Positions 21,536-33,466 of a stretch of 64,000 nt of DNA are shown here, one piece after another. This stretch comes from Branchinecta lynchi (taxonomy: Eukaryota; Arthropoda; Branchiopoda; Anostraca; Branchinectidae): NCBI GenBank assembly GCA_023053575.1, contig JAKZAP010000016.1, forward strand, positions 17,812,030-17,876,029. The letters are read 5' to 3'. Made by a program: the position numbers and the translations under genes. The notes below the pieces were generated by a model. That model was given only the letters and a program-made list of their open reading frames with translations, searched no databases and had not been told where the DNA came from. Position 1 is the stretch's first letter. Each line of letters starts with the position of its first letter.

Positions 21536-23169
21536 TTCGGCACTTATGCCCTTAGGCAGTGCGTCATAGTTCATTAATTCATTCAAAATTTGAAGAGAAG
21601 GAGGGATTTTTTCGATTTTTTTTTCTATATTTTTGCTGATTAGATGCGAATTTACAACGAAACAGTAGATTACCGACAATACCGACCTCCAAACACGAAC
21701 TCGAGCCCAAGCTGACAAGGAATAGATCGCAGGTTCGTTCCTTCCCCAGCGTTGACCTTGAACTTTGACAGCCTGACGAGGACCCTTGCCAAAAAGGGCC
21801 GAAATATCGCAGCCAAAGCATCGTAGCTGACGTATCCGTTTTATGCATTATTTGATTACACTAAACATCTTAACGAAATGTATGGAGTTGATCGGAATAG
21901 GGCTCGCAGGAGCCTTTCAACAATCTATCTAATTAAAGGTGACAAATTGCCTTCTCTCCAACAATAGCCAATTTGCTCTCTCAGCCGTCAAATTGACTAT
22001 TTTTTTGGGTCGTTGTGTAAGTATTAGAATTTGGTGGAAGGAAGCAGAAGCCGAGATTTTTGTTTTTCATATTTCCCGAAAAACTCTGTTACGAGAAATC
22101 ATTCGGGAACTAAAACTGCCACCATTCAATATAGAAATATAGCGAAAGAGGTTCTTCGGTTATTGAGTATGCTAAAAAAAAAATAATCGTGGATATAAGA
22201 TACGGACGGTCCAGTTCTCTACCTTTAGGCTTGCTACTTCAGTTAACAGTTTGTCTCTTTTTATTCTTTTTATTAGTTTATTATATTTATTTATTTTGAT
22301 GTCTCAAGCTATCTGGTTGGGATCGATGCAAGGAATCTGTCAGTTCTTCATGTCCCAGTTCATAGCCACCATGTGGTTTAGTTCCATTAGTCCCCTAGTT
22401 GTCATCACCATCATCAAATTTTAACTAGGAAGTGTATTTCCTTCACCAGAAAGAAAGGTACAAACCTCGTGACGATGAGATGATAGTTTAGCAACCTCCA
22501 ATTTGAAAAGTGAAAGCTCTTCTCTGTCCCTGGACTTGTGGATCTGTCGTACTGTCTGTTTGTGACGTCTGCTAATAATGAAGCAAGGAAGACAAACAGA
22601 TACTAATCCGCTTGGAGCGCTGAACTAGTATAAGGCCAATTTGCTTCCTGAAGATTTGAAGTGGAGTGGTTAACCCCTCCGTAAATTGTCCCATTGACGG
22701 AACACTTGTCACTTTCTCCTCAACTTGCCTCATTCTTGACTTTAGGCGACCCGGGTTTGATTGACAGGTCAATCATCTCTCTGTATCATTTAACACCAAA
22801 TTCCTATAGCCCAATTATGTCACTGTCGATGGGCGTCTGTAGGTTTTGGATTGCATGCGTTCTAGTGTAATTCTACCAAAGTCATATCAGTCATCAGTGG
22901 GGTGTTGGTTAGCAATTCCGGATACTCTTCGTTCGTTCATAGTTAGTTACTAGAACAGAAGTTGTTGTGAAGCATGCTGGATCTCTCTGAATCTTACGTG
23001 GAATAATACAACTGTGTTCTGACATATATGTTTATAAAAATGTCTCGAGAAAGAAGGAAAGTCGTTTCGAGGAGCAGGAGCCGTAGTAGTGACACGAGAA
23101 ATCGTCCTAGGACGGATAGAGTGGTAATCAGCAGGCAACGACGTAGGGTGAGTCGCATTCATCTGTTTC
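21536..23169. other. Non-coding stretch with one repeat block at 21755-21850
   Basis: No host exon recognised. At 21772-21845 lies 'gacgaggacccttgccaa' followed by 'aaagggccgaaat', 'gtagctgac' and 'tatccgtttt', a block that recurs at about 62311-62380 and, further diverged, at 63515-63590. The 79-codon frame at 23028-23267 runs straight into the family A terminus and is not supported. Confidence 0.45.
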
Positions 23170-23899
23170 CTTTTGGGATCCCAAAACGTAAGTGGAGGGA
23201 TACCTATGACATCGCAAAAGTTCTCCGTCCGTCCGTCTGTAAGCAAGATAACTCTCGAAGAGAATGAGATATTTTGATGAAACATGGTGTGAGGATTCGT
23301 TGGGTCGTCGGACCAGTCGAGTTCGTAGATGGGCTTTGGCCCTACATTTAGGGGTGGGGGAGGGGGTTCAAATTAAGGGGCAAACAAAATATTTTGAAAC
23401 AGCTAATGTGATATTCAATTATGGGGTAAGAAGACACAGGGGTGGTCCGAAGCACTCAGGCCAGGGGGGGTGAGACCCCTCATTTCAACGACTCATGGAT
23501 CGTAATATACGACTCGCAGGTACCAACAAAAATGAAATGTTGCGACTATGCGGCAATGGCGCAGATTCCCCACCAACAAATAATAGAGGCGGTGTAAAAC
23601 TAGCTGCAATGCATCACCTGAAATTATTCTTGTAATCAAAATTTGTGTATACATACCTTCATAGCCTCAGCTTTACATGTCAACTTTCGCATAAGAGACA
23701 AGCTGTCAACGCCTGTACCCGGGACAAATTAAAACAAGCGCCGCAGGCGAATTTTTTTTAATCTGCCTCTGTCTAGAAAGGTTCTAGCCAGCCTTTAATG
23801 TGTTTCAAATCTAAAAAGTTCCAAGCCTAATCGCCAAGTAAATGACACACCGTTCCTCTAAGTAGAGAATACTATGAAATGTGCGACAGGCGAAATTTT

Positions 23900-24335
23900 G
23901 TGAAACGCCGAGGAGACCATCTTTTTGCAGTCCCATTGAAAAGGAAAAAATAGCTTTGAAATAACAAATCTGACCGTCGAAAAAAGTGACAAAATAGTGG
24001 CCACAGAAAACAAAGTAGATTTGTTCCGTATTACAGCAAAAAAAGTAATTCCTGAAAGAAAAAAAAATCCTGATTTATGGACGTAACCCGAGGAGCAGAG
24101 CGTCATTTTGCGATCCCAATGAAAAATTAAGAATAGCTATGAAATCACGCCTCTGTCCATCGAAAAAGTAACAAAATAAAGCCCATAGAAAAGAAAGTAG
24201 ATTTGCTCCGAACTAATAGCAAAAAAAGTAATTTTCTCGTTCAGAACACACTTCCTCAGAAACGAAACGAGGAAAACAGATTTGCCAGTGCGTTAAAAAA
24301 AAAATCCGGATTTACGGACGTAACGAGCTTTTGGT
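23900..24335. repeat. Two-copy direct repeat inside hAT-like element
   Basis: The order 'catttt/tcttttgc-atccca-tgaaaa', 'aatagct-tgaaat', 'tcgaaaa-agt-acaaaata', 'agtagatttg-tccg', 'agcaaaaaaagtaatt', 'atttacggacgtaac' occurs twice. The second copy is lengthened by an extra 'gttcagaacacacttcc' segment. Confidence 0.6.
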
Positions 24336-24786
24336 CTTGGCCTGACAGGAGTTTACAGATATAGAAAAAGACGCCAGGTTCGCCGACGAGACTTGAGTTG
24401 CGTTTTTTTTCCCGGTGATTTGATGTACTTTTGTTTCATAATGAAAGTACCGTGTACCGTTTTATTTGTCACTCGACACACTGTACTTTCATGCCGAAAA
24501 CTAAAGTAGGTAAAGCTACAGTGAGCTAAATCTGAAGAATTGCAACTTAAAACTGGTTTGCAGAATTTGATTCTACGCGACAGAAGATGCTATATACACA
24601 GCAAATGAAGACGAGAAGTTCGCTTTTAGAATATCTTAAACATAAAAGAGATCATTTTCGAGTTGTATGAGTGTCCTGAATTTTACGAAGTCTTTTCAGA
24701 TGTGCTTTAACACTAGCATACAGGGGTGTCACGTAGGGGGGGGGGAATGATGTTATCGGCTAGCCAGTAAAAAATAGATTTTGCAT

Positions 24787-24895
24787 GATTTTTCGTAAAA
24801 ATAATCGATTTTTCGTAAAAATAATCGATTTTTCGTAAAAATAATCGATTTTTCGTAAAAATAATCGATTTTTCGTAAAAATAATCGATTTTTTT
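24787..24895. repeat. 20-bp perfect tandem array (5 units plus worn copies)
   Basis: Unit GATTTTTCGTAAAAATAATC occurs five times in succession without change (24787-24886). Worn continuations run to about 24955 ('cgatttttcgtaaaaa', 'gtcgattttccggcaaaa'). There are no unique spacers, so it is not a CRISPR array. Confidence 0.9.
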
Positions 24896-26762
24896 GGGGA
24901 AACAGTTCGATTTTTCGTAAAAACGGTCGGTTTCTTTAAATCAGTCGATTTTCCGGCAAAAAAAAGACGGTAAAAATTACCAGCCAGTCGGTAAATACCT
25001 TGCTCCTCCCATATTTGATAGTGCTATGATTCGCAGTCAGCAGTGATACATGCGATTCGCAGTCAGCTTTGGCTGAAGGAATATTTTTGCTCCTCTTCCC
25101 CCCCCCCCCAAACATTTTGATAGTAACGCCTCTGCTAGCATAGAGGCAAAAAATTCACCTCCCGACTAGAACGAGCTATTCCAGCGTCTGCGGAACCCCT
25201 CCTGTCCTGAGAAACGAATTTCGGGTGTATATTAAAATCCTCCTTGTCCTTTTCAAGCGTTGTTCCTACCTCAAACTCTCTTTGTAATCGACATTTTTCG
25301 ATTTGTTCTGGCACACTTCTTTCGCGGGTCTCCTGTCATTTGATTTCTGACTATTCTGATGGCTTTTCCATTCTGTTTAAAAATTATATTCCTTCTTATT
25401 TCACTTATAGCCAAAGATGATCAAAAATCAATGCACATAACCTTGTTACCAGTCAGACTTCACTTTAACAACTAACCTATTGTAATTTTGACAGGCTAAA
25501 ATCTGAAAGACCGAAGTTAGGCAGATCCAAATCTCATGGGAGTAGAACAGGTAGCCGCATTGCTGCCCCCATGAATCATGTCTGCGACCTATCGGGTTAC
25601 AAAACCTGGTTTAAACGACTGGCTTACGACTGATGCTGTGCAGAGACAAAATGAAAAAAAAAAAATTTAAACGACTCCGATTATTTTTTATTAAAATGAA
25701 TGTCCGGGACCTCGGCGAGGCCAAAATAAACGACTGATACAACTTAGCAAAAGGCCAAAATAAACGACTGATACGACTTAACAGAAGGCAGGGGGGGTGA
25801 GTCACCCCCCCTTCGGGCCACCCCTGAGAAGACATGCTGAACACGTTGGTGAAAACCATTTTGTCATCGGACAATTAGTTCGCCCGGAATCCGGCCAAAA
25901 CCGGAAAGTTTGTTAAAATTGAAAGTTTTATTTGGAGTTGATTAGATGTTCGATTTGGGGCAAGAAGACATGTTGAACACTCATGTGAAATCAATTTTCT
26001 TCCCGGACAAGTAGTTCGCCCAGAATCCGGCCAAAACCGGAAAACTGTTAGAAGTTAAAGTTTTATTTCTAGTTTATTAGATAAGCGATTTAGGGATAAG
26101 AAGAGATGCTGAATCCCTGTGTGACAATCATATTTTACCCGGACATATAGTTCGACCGGAATCCGGCTGGAGTCGGAAAATTTGTTATAAGTTAAATTTT
26201 TATTTGAAGTTGATTAGATGTTCATTATTGGGAAAGAAGATACCCTGAGTTCGTTTTTTAGCTTTCTTTTTTCGCCGGACAAGTAGTTCTGGAGTTCGGC
26301 CGAAACTGGGAAATTGGCAGGAAGTTTGCGTCAAAAAAGATATGACTTATAGGGGTAAACACACATGCTAAATCCATGTCTGAACTTGGTTTTCTCAGAT
26401 GATTGGCTATTTGGCCTTAATCTGTTTCTGAATTTTAATTGTAAAAATGTTCAAGGAGTCTGGCGATGACTGGATCTGGCTAAGACACGACCCAGTTGTC
26501 TGGATTAGATATTGAATTTTTGGGATCCCATCGAAACCTTTGTTCTTGTTGTTCCCGTGGCTCTTGGTATAATATTTTCTAAATACGAATAGCAGAGATC
26601 CCCTGGTGTAAATCCTAAAAACGAGGAGGTGCTCACGTTATGGGCACCACTGTACAGCGCCTCCATTGGGCACTTGTACTACAGCTAGGTTGGGAGTAGG
26701 CCCCTCCTGCCTGTTACTCCCTCGTAGAATACCGTATCTCCTGGGATTTTGAACACTTTTTT

Positions 26763-27804
26763 TTATGGCACTTGCCTTCCGGCCAAGTGCCGTATACCGA
26801 TCACTTTTCTGTCGGTCGGTCGCTCCGGTGTTCTAGAGTTAGGGTACTTTCAGACCTGCTAGGATGATGAAACTTGGCAGGCATATCAGGCCGTCCAAAG
26901 TGATTTGGAAATAGTCACTTCCCCGATCCGACCATCTTGGGGAGAGGAGGGGGGGGGGGGGTGATCCAGAATATTGAGGAATTTTTAACTTTCGAATGGG
27001 GGATCGGATCTAAATGAAACTTTATAGGTGGAAAAAACACATGCCTAAGGTGTCCCATTTACGTCTGAACCGGATCCGACAACTGCGGGGGGAGTTGGAG
27101 GGTACCGGAAATAGCGTGACACGCTTAGAGTCGAACTTGGTAGGAAAAACAAGCACATATCCTTGATAGATCGTTGACATGCCCGGATCGGGTCTGGGCA
27201 CTGGGGGGGGGGGGGCTAGATCCTAGATATCCGGCTATCACGGGTTAAGATACTTCCAAATGCGCCAGGCTAATGAAACTTGGCAGGCATGTAAGGACCT
27301 AACCAAACTGACTTGGAAATAGTCACTTCCTGGGTTCGAACATCGTGGGGGGAGTGGAGCGAGGGGGAATCCGTTATATTGAGGCATGCGTAACTTTCGA
27401 ATGGGTGATCGGATCTGAATGGAACTTGGTATGTGGAAAGACACATGTCCCATTTTACGTCTGGACCGGATCCGACAACTATGGGGGGGGGGGGGCAGAA
27501 ATATCGTGACTCGCTTAGAGTGGGTGGATCGGGATGAAACCTGGTAGGAAGAACTAGCGCATATCTTTGATACATCGTTGACATAACCGGATCGGATCCG
27601 GGCACTGTGGGGGGGGATGCTGGGTCCCGGATTTCCAGTTATCACGGGTTAAGGTAACCGCAAAGTGCATGGCATATTTTTACTAAACCATACATTTGCA
27701 TGAATCCCGGAGGTCCATAATCATCTGTGCCTCAACACAGCAAGAATCTTAGCTGTTACCGTTACCTAATGCTTGCAAGTGCCATATGAACTTAGAGCTC
27801 TTGT
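26763..27804 (+). mobile_element. Family B HINE-like element, copy B2
   Basis: The 5' end ATGGCACTTG-cttccgg-CCAAGTGCC makes a hairpin like that of B1. A GTCGGTCGG leader and 'gatgaaacttggcaggcat' follow. The core has alternating 'ccgacaact-gggggg' and 'gaacttggtagg' blocks. The 3' end is CAAGTGCCATATGAA, then 'cttagagctcttgtt' at 27776-27804. About 1.04 kb, shorter than B1 because the array has fewer units. Confidence 0.7.
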
Positions 27805-27829
27805 TTTGTGGGAGAGGGGGGCTCCTTGA

Positions 27830-28260
27830 ATTTCAATACGATTGCCGTCTCGAGGAAAACAAAATAAATGTAACGTTATGATTCGTGTTAGAACAGGACT
27901 TTGCATTAAACATGGTAGATGGCATCTTGAACTGATATTTTAAGAGGATCTGATAATGTTTAGACAATGCCGAGGAGACGCCCATGGTGACTGAATGACT
28001 TGGCATACCTGGAAATTGAGTTAGACTTGGTGAATTCAGACTGGACTCTATTTTGTATCCAAAAGTATTTCGCACGGAATCGGACAAACAAAAACTTGAA
28101 ATCCGTGAGAGTTAAAAATTCTGACTGATGTCGGTTAGGATGTCGAATAAGGATAGGAAAACACGCGAGAAACATTTTTCCTTTTTTTTTCCTTTTGGAA
28201 ATGTATCCGGGCGGAATCCGGCAAAAATGGAAATATCGGTAGTAATTACAAAATCTTGAT
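27830..28260 (+). repeat. Decayed family A core
   Basis: 'cggaatcggac', 'gggcggaatccggcaaaaat' and 'aaggataggaaaacacgc' resemble family A core units, but the spacing is disrupted and no termini are left. Confidence 0.4.
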
Positions 28261-28739
28261 AAAGTTAAAGCTGGAAATATACGGTATCCAAGTATATTTT
28301 CGAATTGATCGGATAAATCATGTTCGCGTTAAGGTTATAAATGAATGAATGTATTCCCAGAAAAGCCCTATGGCCCATGGAGGGGCAACGTCATAAAAAT
28401 AAATAAGCACTCGAACTATATCATTCGAAATATTCAACACTCGACTCAAAACTGTAATAACTACTTAGACTCTCTAATATCTGTAAATGAATATCTGTAT
28501 TTGAAAGCTATTAAGACATATACAGAAACACAAAACAAACAACAATCTCAAGTAACAAACAACCTCGCATTCTTAACTTAATATCCTACCGACTTTCTGC
28601 TAAACTAATATTTTTTCTATCATCTTTCCAAAACACACTATAGACCTAGCATTTGTAGACCTAAGGATGCCTAGAAGTAGCTCATCCCCCCCATCCTGAA
28701 AAAGAGTACCCCTTTACACTAGAAAGTTCCTCACACCTA

Positions 28740-29045
28740 AGAGAACATGGCCCTGCCCCTCATCACTCGAATTACAAGAAGGACAAGGATACTGCGCTTC
28801 CGGACCACCACTTTTCCTTTTCCAAAAACTTTTTCGTTCGCGGTGCTCCATAGCAACCTTCAGGAATCAATCCAACCGACGCAAATCTTGGAACACATTA
28901 CTACCCATCAAATCTTTACAAAAAGTTCTCTCCTTAAATCCCCCAACTCACTACAGTTACAAACCAAGTGTCCCACATCTTAAATCCATCTTTCCGCATA
29001 ACGGGCAAAAATAAGGACCAGAATCGCACTTGATTTTACCAATAT
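28740..29045 (-). pseudogene. LINE pol C-terminus, broken (CPLCG zinc-binding motif)
   Basis: On the minus strand, CPLCGKM, then after one frame change DVGHLVCNCSELGDLRREL, gives a C-x2-C-x(n)-H-x3-C-like tail. Upstream (lower coordinates) lies more decayed frame with 'CPSCNSSDEGQGHVL'-like wording. The same tail is seen at 33912-34130 and 39780-39905, so this is a fragment of one LINE family. It is broken by frameshifts and stops. Confidence 0.6.
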
Positions 29046-29149
29046 ATTTTCTTCTCTCACCAACCGGCAGAGAATCTGCCCGAAACTCACCACCACTTCA
29101 ACTGACCAGGTCTTAATCCAACCTGTTATTTAATATCCTGGTTTGGCTC

Positions 29150-30010
29150 CTTCCGAAGAAACTCCCGCATTAGTTCTGGTGATACAGTGAACTATTCCAA
29201 CGATGGATGCTTTTCAAGGCGTCCATAGTTTGGGAGGTTTGCAATTTGCGTTGCTCTTATTTGACTCCTTTGGAATTGATCGGATCAGATCTTGTCCGCA
29301 TTAATCTTATAAATTGTGGCGTCCTAAGTTGTGGCTACTTCTGAAGAAATATACCTTGCACGTTAGTTCTAATCAGAGCAAAATAACATGAGGCAGTAGC
29401 ACCAAGACTTGAAAAAATTGACACACTGGAATACCAGCGACACTAGCACCACTAGCGATACAGGGAGTCGCTACTGAAACTCATCAGTCGTGCATCAGCG
29501 CTGTCTCCAGTAATTTAAAATTCTGAAAAACAGCAAAAAAAAAAAGATATAACCTCCCCTGTTAGGTTTACTAGAAATTTCTAAACACGCAAGTTTGTCT
29601 CGCTTTAAATACCACAAGCGTAGTGGGCGACGCTACAGGTATGGCCCGACTGTGGAGCATGGAACGCTACTCCCCAGTAAGTGTTATTTTGTTCTAGTTC
29701 TGATGATGGCCTATAGTGGACTATTCCAGTGATTGATGTTTGTGAAGATGTCGTTTGCTAGCATTTGTGTTGCTCTTGTTTAAACCCCATTGATTGTCCA
29801 AAGTATGGCTACTTTCGACAAGCTGTTCTAGTCCTATATGCTTGTCTAGACGTCCCTCGTAGGTGAGATTTGCTACCTTTGCGAATTGATTGGATCAAAT
29901 TTTGTTCTCGTTGATTTGATGAAATGTGGTGTCCCACGTTTTTATCCTTCCGAAGAAACAAACCTTCCACATTTGTTCGGAAGATACAGCGAACTATTCC
30001 GCTGATTGAT
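29150..30010. repeat. Degenerate direct repeat, about 260-270 bp, split by MITE
   Basis: Landmarks near 29177, 29695 and 29966 ('gttc-g--gat-cag-gaactattcc') and paired 'ttgat-ggatca-at-ttgt' blocks at 29277 and 29887 indicate diverged tandem copies. A MITE occupies 29374-29696 within it. Coding potential on the minus strand is broken and not identified. Confidence 0.45.
29374..29696. mobile_element. CAGAGCAAAATAAC MITE with 8-bp TSD
   Basis: The left end CAGAGCAAAATAACATGAG pairs with the right end GTGTTATTTTGTTCTA. Flanks GTTCTAAT and GTTCTGAT match 7/8. A second, 3'-truncated copy is at about 49523-49767. There is no ORF. The TSD length suggests hAT. Confidence 0.65.
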
Positions 30011-31403
30011 GATGCCGCTACCCTCTTCATCCGAAAAGTAGCATTTCTGTGACCCAACCTTGCCTCAAGGGGCTGATCGTTTTGGTCCCCTGCTGTCCGA
30101 CAATTTTTTTTTCTGTGGGAAATTGCGAAACCCTGATCCAAGAGCAATCCGTCAGTTGATTGATGTTATCCGGTAAGCGGGCGTTCTCATGTGTGCCGCA
30201 ACAAAGGGAAGGAGGTGGTAAATACGAAATAACCAATAACCGTGAAAATCTGAGGCGGTGAGCAGCGAATTGCTTGATTTACGCTACGTTCCTGGTTGAT
30301 TGAAACGGCTCAATCGAAACCACGAAACCCCTAAAGCACTGTTTACTGGCTTTGTTCCTGTATTTATTATAGTCAGATACTGGAATCTGCTTTTAACAAA
30401 TTACCAACGACTATGGCCGTTTTAAGCCTTTTTCCAGGCCCGTTGACTGGCCCTTTTTATCAGATCAACTATCTTACAACGGAGCTTCTCGCAAACATGG
30501 TCCAGGGTCATGATACGCATCGAAAATAGGGTAACAAGCCAAGTGAGAAAATTGTCTTTAAGAGAGTGAGAATGTACCATATTAAATTTTCGTCTACTAT
30601 CTGATGGAACGATTACGGAATTGGGTTGCATTGGCCTTTTTACGACGGGTCCTTTGGAGATTTGTCGAAATCCATCGTCTATTTCTACATGTTTTCGACA
30701 AAGCACTTTTATGCTGCCTGTCCTGGAAGTAGATATGATTCTCTCCGATCGGTAACTTAAAATCAGTTAATCAAATGAGCAATGATTCAATGCCCATATA
30801 GAGAATGTGAAAGAAAATTACAAGAAGGAGGGAGAAAAGGCCCGGCTACACACATGCACAAGAGCCTAAGCAAGGATAAGACCAACTATTTATTTATCAT
30901 TCTGTTTCTTTTTATCCGAAGTATCCCAAAGGGCTTTTGAAGTGTCATTAACTAAACATAAACTAAACAGCCAGCTTATTTTTATATCTTGAATCTGAAT
31001 TCAATGAATTTTGTTTACCCTAGTCACTTTTTTTTCACCTTGGTACATCCACGTACAGAATATGCACTTGGTTCGACAAGACAAAGTTAACCCCGACGCC
31101 GAAAATCTGAATTTATTCCTTGGCCAACGAGGCGAAGCCAAGGAAATGTTCCATTCCAGATTGCATGGTCACTTCTGAAAAAAGTCCGCTATTGCGTGTG
31201 ACCAGAAAATGATATTACTTTGGCGATCTTTGTATTTAAACAGATAGGCACAAGCACATAGAGGTACCACAAATCCTAAAACGAAATTCTATGAATAGCG
31301 CAGAAACGAAGTAACCCATTTTCCACCTTTTTCGTAGAATCTTCAAGTGAATAAGTGATGGGTAACTATACTGTCGCATCTCGTACCTGTTCGATTAACT
31401 TAA
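30011..31403. other. Non-coding stretch, no gene recognised
   Basis: A 94-codon minus frame at 30422-30706 has no motif I know and no clear splice context, so it is not called. The rest is AT-rich and lacks repeat arms. Confidence 0.35.
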
Positions 31404-31844
31404 AGGACACCTGAATGAAGAGTACCAAGTATCAACCCTATCTGTATGACTTCCGTTAACGATTGCCTGCGGAAAACCCAATCTAAATACGAAATAGTGT
31501 TTCCAGGCTATGATTTTTGCACCATTTTGCATCTATCCTTATTTCAGTACCGAACAATTTTAGAGATGAAAAAATGTCTCCAATCAACCCGTCTTCTGGA
31601 ATATTTTTCAACCAGTTAAGCCCAAACGTATATCTAGAAGAAATTCCAATACGATCCGGGCAGGGCTGTACAAGGTTTGAATGAATTGCCCTTTTTGTCT
31701 TGGGGTCAGCATGTGCAAACCTCCGGAAACAAACATCCCTATTTTGAAAACGTCACGCTCAGGAGAAGAATGCTCTCCGTGCCCATGTCTGTAAATGTAT
31801 TCTCCATGGTGTGTTCGAATATGGTTTCATTGTTCAGGTGTCCT
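31404..31844 (-). mobile_element. TTAA-flanked 440-bp element, copy 2 (inverted)
   Basis: Flanked by TTAA at 31400-31403 and 31845-31848. Termini AGGACACCTGAA and TTCAGGTGTCCT are intact, and the interior is the reverse complement of 15346-15785 with scattered substitutions. No transposase. Confidence 0.85.
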
Positions 31845-32302
31845 TTAAACATTGTAGCTCATTCACCCGGGATCTTGGTGACCACCCTCAGTGCATTTTA
31901 GTTGCCACATACAAAAAAAGCTGGCTTTCAGTTAAGCTTTAAACGCAGTTAACGACCATTATTAGAAAAATGGAATTATGCGAGGTCATAGGAAACGACT
32001 ATTATAATTGACCGCACCGCAAAGTCACCGTAACATAGCTCCTATCTACTACCATCTCCCCTACCTTTTATCAGCCTGGCGAGCCGTCTCAGCGTTGCCA
32101 CTTACCTCTGGCGAAACTATGGCATTTGGCCACAAAAAGCTACGACATTTTGGCGCCTACGAAAGTTTGACCTTTTTTTAGTTTTATCGATAAAAAGTCG
32201 TTGATTTTTGTGGCTACCAGATGTGCGTTTTTAAGCATCCGACCGAATTTTTCAGTTAAACTGGTAGTAGATTTCATAATTTACGTTTTAAGTGACGTAG
32301 AT

Positions 32303-32540
32303 TTCATCGGCTTTTGATTCCCTTGAAAACGGAACGAGTGAAAATCCGAGAAAAATAAAATATGTACGTGATTAAATGAAGCCAGTTGTTTTCGAAGGTA
32401 CAATTGAGGATACAGTTCGGTTTCGGCTTTTGATTCCCCTTGAAATGGACCGAGTGAAAATCCGAGAAAAACAAAATATGTAACCTGATTAAATAGAAGC
32501 CTGTTTGGTTTCGAAGATGAAAGTGAGGATACAGTTCGAG
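32303..32540. repeat. 116-bp tandem duplication
   Basis: 'cggcttttgattccc' occurs at 32308 and 32424, each followed by 'gagtgaaaatccgagaaaaa', 'aaaatatgta' and 'gaggatacagttcg'. Two units in direct order. Confidence 0.75.
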
Positions 32541-32582
32541 GTGGCTCATAAGGCGAGCACATGTTTGTAAAACAAATAAATG

Positions 32583-33070
32583 AAGAGCTGAGCGCACAAA
32601 TGTCACTTTTTGCTAGTTCCTGATCTCTTGATCTGATAAACGTCGCAACGTTCTACCAACTTTTAAACCGAATTGTACATATGAAGTTAAGGATAGACGT
32701 ACTTGTAAATACAATTATGTGCCAAGATTTAACGAGCCTCGTGCCCATTCATCTTGAGCAATTTTTAAAAAACATTTGTGCCGTATTTTACTAAGTTGTA
32801 TAACAATAAGCCCTGAATTTCACACTATTTCTTATTCGCCCTCTATTGTAGTGTTACGTACCAACGTTACAACTGCCATGCATTTACTTACATTATGGTC
32901 AATAAATGTGAATTGAATTGAATCTCAGTAGGCTGCCATCTGGCGAAAATGGGACAAAGAGCGCACAAAAATGACCTAAACGGAGCTCTTAACTCAATCT
33001 GTCGAAAAAGGCAAGTTATCACCTTTGTGCGCTCAGCCCTTCAAATGTGCTTTGTCCCAGTAATTCTGCG
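32583..33070. repeat. Inverted-repeat segment around GCTGAGCGCACAAA
   Basis: 'gagctgagcgcacaaatgtc' (about 32584) is the inverse of 'acctttgtgcgctcagccc' (about 33021-33040). A smaller inner pair, GGGACAAAGAGCGCAC (32949) and GTGCTTTGTCCC (about 33048-33059), makes a fold-back. A LINE-type tail ('caataaatgtgaattgaatt') lies between, near 32905-32925. It may be a composite of small elements just upstream of the candidate first exon. Confidence 0.45.
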
Positions 33071-33329
33071 ACATTTTTGGCAGAAGCCGAAAGCATATGA
33101 CAAATGCAGAATTCTGCAACCAGTGGCAACGCTCAACCGTGTGACGACGGCTAAAGGGTCGGTGGACTGCCGCCAGGCATGCATTCTTCGTCGACTCTTG
33201 AATAATACATTTCGGCGCTGTTGTCCAACCTGTTCTTCCTCGAGTAACATTTTCGGTTGTATGTGCTGGAGCCGTGTGTAGTAAACTCCATTGGAATCCA
33301 TCAGCGTATCTTTGAGTGATTTTAAGGAA

Positions 33330-33466
33330 TTCACAGTCACGTCCGACGTCGACCGCGTTTATTTCGTGGATTTTTAAGTGCGCACATCCATTGCTCGGTT
33401 TGTTTTACTCCGGAATGCGGATTCGGTATCTGAATTCCGGATTCTTTAAATGATCCGGTGTCGTAA
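33330..33466 (+). promoter_or_regulatory. Candidate 5' leader/promoter-proximal CpG-rich patch
   Basis: The interval holds a cluster of CG dinucleotides ('cacgtccgacgtcgaccgcg') unlike the AT-rich flanks, directly before the candidate first coding exon. An in-frame TAA at 33464-33466 closes the frame upstream of the first ATG. No TATA box or initiator was convincingly identified. This is inference from context. Confidence 0.3.

Larger units (their letters stand above)
23437..25826. mobile_element. hAT-like element in A4 with perfect TSD AGAAGACA
   Basis: Ends CAGGGGTGGTCCGAAG (23437) and CTTCGGGCCACCCCTG (25826) are inverted repeats. AGAAGACA at 23429-23436 and 25827-25834 is an exact 8-bp TSD, and removing the insert restores the family A core. 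The interior has the 'gcgccgcaggcgaa' module at about 23735 (shared with 17317-18730), a two-copy segment at 23900-24335 and a 20-bp tandem array. It also has a 'gattcgcagtcagc' block near 25065 that is shared with 62390. No transposase is recognised. Confidence 0.85.
23170..26550 (+). mobile_element. Family A HINE-like element, copy A4, split by hAT
   Basis: The 5' part 23170-23428 has the terminus TTTTGGGATCCCAAAACG and the leader. The element is interrupted at the eight bases AGAAGACA by a 2.39-kb hAT-like insertion and resumes at 25835 with 'tgctgaacac'. The core continues as several units to about 26340. The 3' end is ATTTTTGGGATCCCATCG, 'aacctttgttcttgtt' (26515-26550). Family B copy B2 follows 213 bp downstream. 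Confidence 0.75.

Noticed and set aside
24787..24895. CRISPR-like array
   Set aside because: Units are contiguous with no unique spacers, and the context is an animal transposon.
30422..30706. 94-codon minus frame
   Set aside because: Looks mildly protein-like but has no family resemblance I can name and no supporting neighbours.
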